Assembly (NCBI RefSeq): GCF_036320965.1 | Contig: NC_092271.1 | Coordinates: forward strand, 25,966,036-26,030,035 | From: Panulirus ornatus | Lineage: Eukaryota; Arthropoda; Malacostraca; Decapoda; Palinuridae | DNA length: 64,000 nt | Reading direction: 5' to 3' | In this document: positions 58,748 through 64,000 of the stretch, piece after piece | Position numbering within the stretch: position 1 is the first letter of the stretch | Layout: each line of letters starts with the position of its first letter | Made by a program: the position numbers and the translations under genes | The notes under the pieces: model-generated | Databases searched by the model: none | What the model was told of the DNA's origin: nothing | Seen by the model: only the letters and a program-made list of their open reading frames with translations

Positions 58748-61700
58748 AAGGAATGAAGACAGGTGATACAGACAGTATCTGTAAGTTTAAGAAATTGTAG
58801 GATAGTAGAGAATGTTCAAGAGTGTAGAACATCTTCCCTGCACAGCCAGATAGATAATTACACTACTTACTATTAAGAGAATTGACAGGTATTAGAACTG
58901 GATGTATGCACTTGGATAAGGAAATTTTTTGTTTAGATATTCACATCATATATTAGACAAAAACATAATTATGCCTTTCACGTCTGTCACCAGCTTTCAA
59001 GAAGCACAAAGATATAATTGAAAGGATTCAGAGAAGGGCAACTAAGATTGTACTTGAATTAAGTCAGCTGAGCCAGAATGAGAGCCTGAGAGTTAGAGAT
59101 TTGTCCATAATGGAGGAGAGAAGAGAGAGGGGTGACCTGAATATGGCCTTCAAGTGTCTAAATCACTTGGTTAATACTGACACTAATTAGTTACTTTTGA
59201 GTTGCACTGAAAGAGTAACCAAAGGTCATGACAAAAGCAAAGCAAGAAACTTATTAGAAAGGACATGAAGAAGTATTATATCAGTGTAGAGTGGTGGATG
59301 GGTGGAATAGACTATACAGTGAAACTGTGAATACCAGCCATACTTGATGTTGAAGAAAGTTTAAGAGATGGGACCACGTCAGTCTAGCACCATCTCCCCT
59401 TACTGTGTAATCAGGTGTGACATTGTGGACGGGCAGTATACGAATGTTCAAAAAGTGATGTGATGGGAAAGGAAATTCTCGAGATAAGACCCATGAGTGG
59501 AGAACTTTCTCCTCATAGTGTATAGATAGATGACTGCATCAGCAACATAATGGCTTGAATTTAGATAACAGAGTTTATGAGAGAACTACATTGTATGAAA
59601 TGATTATGTATAATACAATGAATGGTTGTAATCATCAGTAACAGAGCAGTCTTGTATCATGTGTAGAGTACTTTATGAATATGCCCCTGAAATCTGGTAG
59701 TAAGTAGTAAGCATTTCGTGGAATTGGAAAAGATTTGCATGTTTTAGCTTTGTTTTTCAGTCTTGCACAAGGACAAAGATGTGTGAAAGGGGAGTAATCT
59801 TGGAGTTGGAAGTATTGTGCTATTGTTTGATTGTTTGAGAGTCATCCTCAGGAATATGCTTATCTGGTGCTGACAAATAAGTCAACCAATTCTTATGTCT
59901 TTTCAGATCAGAAGCTGGGTTGGTGGAGAGCACCATGGCAAATGAATCAGTCTCCCAGTCATACAGCAACTTCAGTGAATTTCTAAACTCACCTGGTGAT
60001 TATATTTGAATTTATACTTCTAGGAATAGAAACTGAAATGTTTTGTAAAAGATTTTTTATTCACTATTTTGCATAAGAAAAAAAATGTGCCTTTGATGAT
60101 TTTGGACAGAAGCAGCATGTAGAATTTTTTGGTTGTTGAAGAGAAAACCACTGATATTGGAACAGTCTTGAGAATTTTTAGTATTTTCAGAGCCTTAAAG
60201 TAAGCTCAGAATACACTGACTATGGAACTTAATACAGATATTGAGTTTTTTGCCAGACAACATTTCTGTCTCTTTTTATTTCGCTCCCAATAATTATGCG
60301 GCACTGCAGGCAATACAAGTGAACCGTTGGATACCATTAAATGGTTTGATAATCAAGTGGGAGAACTTAGCTACTAGTTTTAAGTGTTATGACTGGTATG
60401 CAGGCTTGTTTTTCTATAAGATGTTGAAAGTTTACTGTGAACCATCATGAGCTACCACCACCACCATTTTTCATTCATTTTTGTTTTAACATTTTAGTTC
60501 TTGAACTAGATATTTGGAAATATGGTGAAGAGATTTTACTGACAAAGACTTTCAGATATGTTAATGCTGATTTTCATCAAATTTATCTACTTTTAAAAGG
60601 GATGACAAAAAATCTCCCAAATCATATCCACAGCAAAGTGGGTAATATACCCAAGGAATACTATCTGAACTGCTACTCAAAAAATAAAGATATTCATTGC
60701 AAACCAGTGATCACAAGTTACATTATTGATCATACTTAAGTACCATATATAAAGTGAGACATGTCAAATAATGGCATAAATCATGAATTCATACATCTTT
60801 AGTCATCCTTGTTTATGGGAAGTGAGGAATGGAAAAAAGGATGTTAGTACGAGTGACATTACATGGATATAGCTTTAAAGATAGCACCATGTGTTGGAGT
60901 ACAGAATGTCTTGAATAAAACCTCAACCTTTTGTAGGATTTCATCTTAAAAGGTAACCTTGAAGATGTCACTGGTAACTAACACCAACCAATAACAGTGA
61001 CAAGCTTGTAGTTTATAAAGTTACATACATTGCTGAGTAAACATTACTGGAGTAATTAAGGATGAATTAGAGACTAAGGATTTTCCATCTGAGAGTGTTT
61101 TATCTTTGTACATGCTATTATAGTAGATCTAGAGGGTATAATATGTGTTATTAGAACAGTTAAAACAGACATTTGTTGACATGTATATGTATGTATATGT
61201 GGTTATCTGGGTGTTTATGTATATATATGAGTGGATGGGCCATTCCTCATCTGTTTCCTGGTGCTCCCTTGCTGACTTGGGAAACAGCAACTATGTATGA
61301 TAATGATAATGATAATAATGATATGATAATGATAATAATAATAATGATAATATGTTAGGTTCAGTAGGGTTGAGGGACAAGGTAATTGGGATGTAAGTTT
61401 GAATGAAGAAAAAATTGGAGAAAGTGAAGTGTTTTAGGTATCTGGGAGTGGATTTAGCAACGGATGGAACCATGGAAGCGGAAGTGAGTCACAGGGTGGG
61501 GAGGGGGCGAAGGTTCTGGGAGCATTGAAGAATGTGTTGAAGGCGAGAATGTTATCTTGGAGAGCAAAAATGGGTATGTTTGAAGGAATAGTGGTTCCAA
61601 CGATGTTATTTGGTTGCAAGACATGGGCTATAGATAGGGTTGTATGGAGGAGGGTGGATGTGTTGGAAATGAAATGTTTGAGGACAATATGTGGTGTGAG

Positions 61701-62765
61701 GTGGTTTGATGAATAAGGAATGAAAGGGTAAGAGAGATGCGTGGTAATAAAAAGAGTGTGATTGAGAGAGCAGAAGAGGGTGTGTTGAAATGGTTTTGTC
61801 ACATGGAAAAAATGAGTGAGGAAAGATTAAGAAATAGGATATATGTGTCAGAGGTAGAGGGAATGAGGAGAAGCTGGAGACCTAATTGGAGGTGAAAAGA
61901 TGGAGTGAAAAGAATTTTGAGCAATCGGGGCCTGAATATACAGGAGGGCGAAAGACATGGAAGGAATAGAGTGAATTGGAATGATGTGGTACACCGAGGT
62001 CGACTTGCTGTCAATGGATTGAACCAGGGCATGTTAAGTGTCTGGGGTAAACCATGGAAAGTTTTGCGGGGCCTGGATTTGGAAAGGGAGCTTTGGTTTT
62101 GGTGCTTTACACACGACAGCTTGAGACTGAGTGTGAATGAATGTGGCCTTTTTTGTCTGTTTCCTTGCGCTACCTCGCTAACATAGGAGATGGCGATTAA
62201 GTATAGTAAATAGATATTTTTTTACATTTTATCATTTTGTATTTCTAGAAAATAGATATTTATTTATTATACTTAATCACCATCTCCCGCATTAGCGAGG
62301 TAGCGCAAGGAAACAGATAAAAGAATGAAACTTTGTCCTTGACATAAGGTTTCATTTTCTTACATAATTGTTTGAAATGATGTGTTTATGAGACCAAAGC
62401 TGCTTATATCCTGATAACTAATGTAGAGAGCAACCATTAGGCACTCCCCTTCCCTTTTCAAAATTGTGATTAGTTCACTAGCCGTCTGACTTCCTTAATG
62501 TCTTATCTCACCAGATCCAAATCACAATCAAGATGCATCACCACCAGGTGGTACTGGGTCATCCAGTAGTAACAGCCGTATGATGGGTGGTGGTATTCAA
62601 GCTGGAAAGATTGGTCGGCAAATTGCTGATGAAGTTTTAGATAATCAGCGAAGGAATGATTCTGCTTCCAATAGTCCAGTGTCTCCTTTTGAGGGAATCC
62701 TAGGCTCAGGGGCTTCTGACCGATCTTTTGCAGCACTTCTTAGATCTGATATGACAGCACATCGG
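46109..62765 (+). CDS. BMAL1: BMAL1/CYCLE circadian bHLH-PAS transcription factor (12 coding exons, 3' end outside window)
   Basis: Partner of CLOCK that binds E-boxes and drives period and cryptochrome transcription. Exons: 46109-46212, 46598-46663, 47950-48181, 48762-48854, 49992-50109, 52126-52293, 52575-52690, 55274-55416, 57424-57562, 58204-58322, 59907-59995, 62515-62765; all GT-AG and in phase, 546 codons. Layout: KKRRGS nuclear-localisation-like motif; bHLH (57-108) with the E-box triad H60, E64, R68; PAS-A (from about 113, [20 protein letters not shown]); linker with [14 protein letters not shown] and a SUMO-type site at K241; PAS-B (about 330-430, [32 protein letters not shown]); then AGKIGR (492-497). 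That post-PAS block matches vertebrate BMAL1 and is absent from short Drosophila CYC, so a C-terminal activation domain probably follows. An in-frame TAA precedes the start in the same exon. A next exon must lie past 64,000. Confidence 0.97.
46598..46663 (+). CDS. BMAL1: BMAL1 coding exon 2
   Basis: Acid-rich linker [21 protein letters not shown] with an 8-G run; donor AAAAG|GTACGT. Confidence 0.88.
47950..48181 (+). CDS. BMAL1: BMAL1 coding exon 3 (bHLH)
   Basis: Encodes [20 protein letters not shown], the loop [12 protein letters not shown] and helix 2 [16 protein letters not shown], then the PAS-A lead-in [16 protein letters not shown]. The loop is two residues shorter than in human BMAL1. 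Confidence 0.97.
48762..48854 (+). CDS. BMAL1: BMAL1 coding exon 4 (PAS-A)
   Basis: 31 codons, phase 0 at both ends: [20 protein letters not shown] and on to LHYTQ. Confidence 0.97.
49250..49470 (-). mobile_element. RTE-type LINE fragment, decayed (BMAL1 intron 4)
   Basis: TTATGGTTCCATAACGTGTC, ACATCCACTCCCAGGTACTT and CCTCCAGCTCCTCCCCCATT follow the order of the same region in the 53.6-54.7 kb copy. Frame lost. Confidence 0.55.
49560..49960 (-). mobile_element. RTE-type LINE 3' fragment, decayed (BMAL1 intron 4)
   Basis: Starts with a TAGCAAGGTAGC-like 3' end, then TTCATTGACAGCACATCACC and TACATACCACATCACTCCAG and a CTGACACATATACCCTC block, parallel to the 53.6-54.7 kb copy. Heavily mutated. 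Confidence 0.6.
49992..50109 (+). CDS. BMAL1: BMAL1 coding exon 5 (PAS-A)
   Basis: Encodes [20 protein letters not shown] through RRERLVDAK; donor AAGA|GTGAGG. Confidence 0.96.
50455..51960 (+). mobile_element. RTE-type LINE remnant including reverse transcriptase region (BMAL1 intron 5)
   Basis: About 1.5 kb in the same orientation as BMAL1. Broken frames still read [20 protein letters not shown] (RT motif A region), [20 protein letters not shown] (RT motif B region), a [10 protein letters not shown] where FADDTALVAD is expected, and later [15 protein letters not shown] remains of the C-terminal region. The catalytic Asp pair is lost and several stops and frameshifts are present, so the copy is dead. 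It extends further 5' into the RT domain than any other copy here. Confidence 0.75.
52126..52293 (+). CDS. BMAL1: BMAL1 coding exon 6 (PAS-A end and linker)
   Basis: Encodes [30 protein letters not shown] and the M-K-E-E site at K241; donor TCTG|GTTAGT. Confidence 0.96.
52575..52690 (+). CDS. BMAL1: BMAL1 coding exon 7
   Basis: Encodes [20 protein letters not shown], an acidic stretch and CNLSCL; donor CTG|GTAAGA. Confidence 0.96.
53590..54700 (-). mobile_element. RTE-type LINE 3' half, youngest-looking copy (BMAL1 intron 7)
   Basis: Antisense to BMAL1. Contains a 159-codon open frame (54517-54038) for the ORF2 C-terminus: [60 protein letters not shown] and [20 protein letters not shown]. 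Then about 450 bases of 3' sequence ending TTGCGCTACCTCGCAAACGC and GGGAGACAGCGACAAAG, with a TATTTATTTA tail at 53,580. It is 5'-truncated, as usual for LINE insertions. Confidence 0.85.
55274..55416 (+). CDS. BMAL1: BMAL1 coding exon 8 (PAS-B start)
   Basis: Encodes [14 protein letters not shown] through [18 protein letters not shown]; donor CAGAG|GTAATT. Confidence 0.96.
55735..56310 (-). mobile_element. LINE C-terminal fragment, EHFLLNCP family (BMAL1 intron 8)
   Basis: Read on the minus strand, broken frames give [16 protein letters not shown] (the usual LRSGH-like region), [18 protein letters not shown] and [20 protein letters not shown]. This is the standard end of ORF2 in RNase-H-bearing LINEs of the I/Jockey/R1 group. 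Upstream sequence matches the fragment at 37,840-38,115. Decayed by frameshifts and stops. Confidence 0.7.
56870..57375 (+). mobile_element. RTE-type LINE 3' end, copy H (BMAL1 intron 8)
   Basis: TCTGAACATACAGGAGGGTG, AATAGAGTGAATTGGAATGA, CTGGGGTAAACCATGGAAAG and GTGTGAATGAATGTGGCCTT, then a TATG-rich 3' region and CCTGGCGCTACCTTGCTGACGC, AATAAA-like tail. Two tail-like blocks (57,125 and 57,320) bracket the TATG region. Confidence 0.75.
57424..57562 (+). CDS. BMAL1: BMAL1 coding exon 9 (PAS-B)
   Basis: Encodes [20 protein letters not shown] and [14 protein letters not shown]; donor ACTCAG|GTGAGA. Confidence 0.97.
57593..57785 (+). repeat. Unclassified dispersed repeat, copy 2 (BMAL1 intron 9)
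   Basis: Shares GTCACCTTGGCAAGG, TCTCGTCAAAGAATTTCTCA, TTGCTGATACTGGAATGGTT and GGTTTTGGGTAACATCAGG with copies at 19,505-19,650 and 63,283-63,390. Confidence 0.5.
58204..58322 (+). CDS. BMAL1: BMAL1 coding exon 10 (PAS-B end)
   Basis: Encodes [20 protein letters not shown] and [19 protein letters not shown]; donor TTAC|GTAAGT. Confidence 0.97.
58689..58742. repeat. (CA)27 microsatellite (BMAL1 intron 10)
   Basis: Pure CA run. The next 250 bases to the LINE at 58,985 hold nothing recognised. Confidence 0.97.
58985..59430 (+). mobile_element. L2/CR1-type LINE ORF2 fragment (BMAL1 intron 10)
   Basis: The plus frame reads [40 protein letters not shown] and [14 protein letters not shown] before a stop. 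This is the familiar post-RT pattern of CR1/L2-group LINEs (E-x2-QRRATK, Y/N-E-x-L-x6-L-x3-EERR-x-RGDL). Later broken frames keep [16 protein letters not shown] and a VVDGWN-like block. Not related to the RTE copies. Confidence 0.8.
59907..59995 (+). CDS. BMAL1: BMAL1 coding exon 11
   Basis: Encodes [20 protein letters not shown] and NFSEFLNSP; donor CCTG|GTGATT is weak. Read-through gives GDYI and a stop within 15 bases. Confidence 0.9.
59996..61190. other. BMAL1 intron 11, left part
   Basis: AT-rich with no recognised element. Open frames at 60,241-60,739 show no domain. Confidence 0.4.
61190..61300 (+). mobile_element. RTE-type LINE 3' end, short copy I
   Basis: TATATGAGTGGATGGGCCAT followed by TTTCCTGGTGCTCCCTTGCT and GACTTGGGAAACAGCAA, then a GATAAT simple repeat (61297-61351). 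Confidence 0.65.
61297..61351. repeat. (GATAAT)n-like simple repeat
   Basis: Imperfect GATAAT/ATAATG run between two LINE fragments. Confidence 0.9.
61360..62219 (+). mobile_element. RTE-type LINE 3' half, copy J (BMAL1 intron 11)
   Basis: Plus frames: [40 protein letters not shown] (frameshift here) and later [20 protein letters not shown]. Ends CTGTTTCCTTGCGCTACCTC with AGGAGATGGCGATTAAGTATA. Same orientation as BMAL1; frame broken at least twice. Confidence 0.82.
62254..62340 (-). mobile_element. RTE-type LINE 3' tail, copy K, inverted against copy J
   Basis: Reverse orientation: its reverse complement ends CTGTTTCCTTGCGCTACCTC and AATGCGGGAGATGGTGATTA. With copy J it makes an inverted repeat of about 63 bases per arm and a 34-base spacer. 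It stops about 175 bases before BMAL1 exon 12. Confidence 0.8.
62515..62765 (+). CDS. BMAL1: BMAL1 coding exon 12
   Basis: Encodes a Ser/Gly-rich stretch, [20 protein letters not shown] and a Ser/Pro-rich end to MTAHR; donor CATCGG|GTAAGT, phase 0. Confidence 0.93.
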
Positions 62766-62979
62766 GTAAGTGTACCCCCTGGAGTTTGGTATCCTTACAG
62801 TTTGCCAGCCTGCAGGATTTGGAACTATAGCTTTACAAAATTAACTCCCACAAACAATGCATATGGCCTTTGATATAAGTGGTATGCTTGCAACATCCTA
62901 GGATAAGAATGGAATCCCCTTGCAATTCATTAAGGATACATCCCTGAGAAACCTTACATATGGCAGTAGTGAAGAGGAC

Positions 62980-63275
62980 AAGGGAAAGTGGGAAACCAAG
63001 GAGGAGGAGATGGATGGGTAGAGTGAAAGATGCTTTGAGTGTTTGGGGCTTGAAACATAAGGCAAACAAGTCATTGAGTGATGTGGTATACTAGGGGTAA
63101 ACCTGGGCTTGTGAATTGGTCAGTTGGAACCACAAAAAGGTCTGTGAGGCCTGTTATTGGATAGGGAGCTGTGGTTTCAGTGCATTATACATTACAGCTG
63201 TATTTTGGATGTGAGAATTTGAGACCATTTCTTTATCATTTCCTGGTGCTACCTTGCTAATGCAGGAAACAGCAA
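62980..63275 (+). mobile_element. RTE-type LINE 3' end, decayed copy
   Basis: GGTAGAGTGAAAGATGCTTT, TGATGTGGTATACTAGGGGT, TTGGATAGGGAGCTGTGGTT and a tail CCTGGTGCTACCTTGCTAATGC. Lies after BMAL1 exon 12. Confidence 0.6.
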
Positions 63276-63282
63276 AAGGGTA

Positions 63283-63390
63283 TGAAAGTCACCTTTGGCT
63301 TAGCTGTATTTTAGGAAGTACAGTCTCATTAAAGAACTCACTCCAAAAGAGTTTTTCACTTCCCTGTTACTGGAAGTAATGCAGCACAGA
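63283..63390 (+). repeat. Unclassified dispersed repeat, copy 3
   Basis: GTCACCTTTGGCTTAGCTGT, TCTCATTAAAGAACTCACTC and CCCTGTTACTGGAAGTAATG parallel copy 2 at 57,593. The remaining bases to 64,000 show no BMAL1 exon and no gene. Confidence 0.45.
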
Positions 63391-64000
63391 CACACACATA
63401 ACATCACCACTCTTCTTTGCTAGTAATTCCATGCAGTGAACATGACCAGCAACCTCTGTGCTGCAGGAGCTCCATAGATGTTCCTGGGACAAGAAAGTAA
63501 AGAAATAAGTACATAAGGATAGGAGACATGAAGAGTAAAACTGAATTGCTTTTTCAACAGAATTCAGGAAAGTTTAAGAGGAAATCTTGAATGATAGAGA
63601 AGGCAGAAACAGAAGTTATCTGAAAAGTGAAAAGGGGTGTAGATTGGAAATTATAGATATATGGAGAGAGTTGACATATAATCATTAGCAAAGTTATTGT
63701 ACTTTGTTTGAATCAGATGAGAAATATTTTGTGCACATGAAAGTTATTGTAGAAGGAAAAAAGAGTGCTTTTGTGAGTTGTGTACCAGCGTGATCACATG
63801 AAGGGAAATGTCTGTTTGATATGTCTCGTAAAGAATTTTTTACAGTGTGTTTTTAGTATAGGAATTGGCAGCTTAGTTTATCAGTTCTTTATTTGATGTT
63901 ATATCTTTAGGACAGGAAGATGATATTTTATATATAAAAAAAAATGATTAAATTCTTGAAAATAATGCAGACTGCTTTTAAAGATTATTTACAATTTTAT

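Overview
This window is nuclear DNA from a malacostracan crustacean, most likely a decapod. That placement is inferred from three things: spliced genes of animal type, very dense long dinucleotide microsatellites (CA, TA, CT), and short and long interspersed elements of a style common in decapod genomes. There is no operon structure and I found no rRNA gene, functional tRNA gene or CRISPR array.

The window has two halves. Bases 1 to about 22,400 hold no gene I can support. They carry some 30 long microsatellites, at least seven minisatellite-type tandem arrays, a tRNA-derived SINE, and several copies of a short repeat that shares its 3' tail with a LINE. Bases about 22,800 to 64,000 are gene-bearing, with six genes: the first exon of a polypeptide GalNAc-transferase (minus), a PAAT/C10orf88-like protein (minus, one exon), COX14 (plus), methylmalonyl-CoA epimerase MCEE (plus, three coding exons), the 26S proteasome lid subunit PSMD6/Rpn7 (minus, seven coding exons, complete at 389 codons), and BMAL1/CYCLE, the positive bHLH-PAS clock factor (plus, twelve coding exons seen, 546 codons, continuing past the right edge).

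Three genes concern mitochondria: COX14 (complex IV assembly), MCEE (propionate catabolism) and possibly PAAT. COX14 and MCEE lie in tandem less than 200 bp apart, and each start codon is preceded by a splice-acceptor-like site, so a shared 5' leader is possible. PSMD6 (protein turnover) and BMAL1 (circadian transcription) are neighbours with no obvious functional link. I assembled the exons by hand from GT/AG borders, reading phase and recalled family sequences; every junction keeps the frame.

The introns, above all those of BMAL1, are packed with decayed non-LTR retroelements: an RTE-type LINE (many copies, both strands), an L2/CR1-type LINE fragment, and a third LINE family with a C-terminal EHFLLNCP motif. 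The least expected structures are a near-perfect 52-bp inverted repeat joined to CT/GA microsatellites, a tail-to-tail LINE hairpin, one minisatellite at three loci in two orientations, and an in-frame 60-nt GT-AG segment inside the first coding exon of BMAL1. I found no convincing new biological system.
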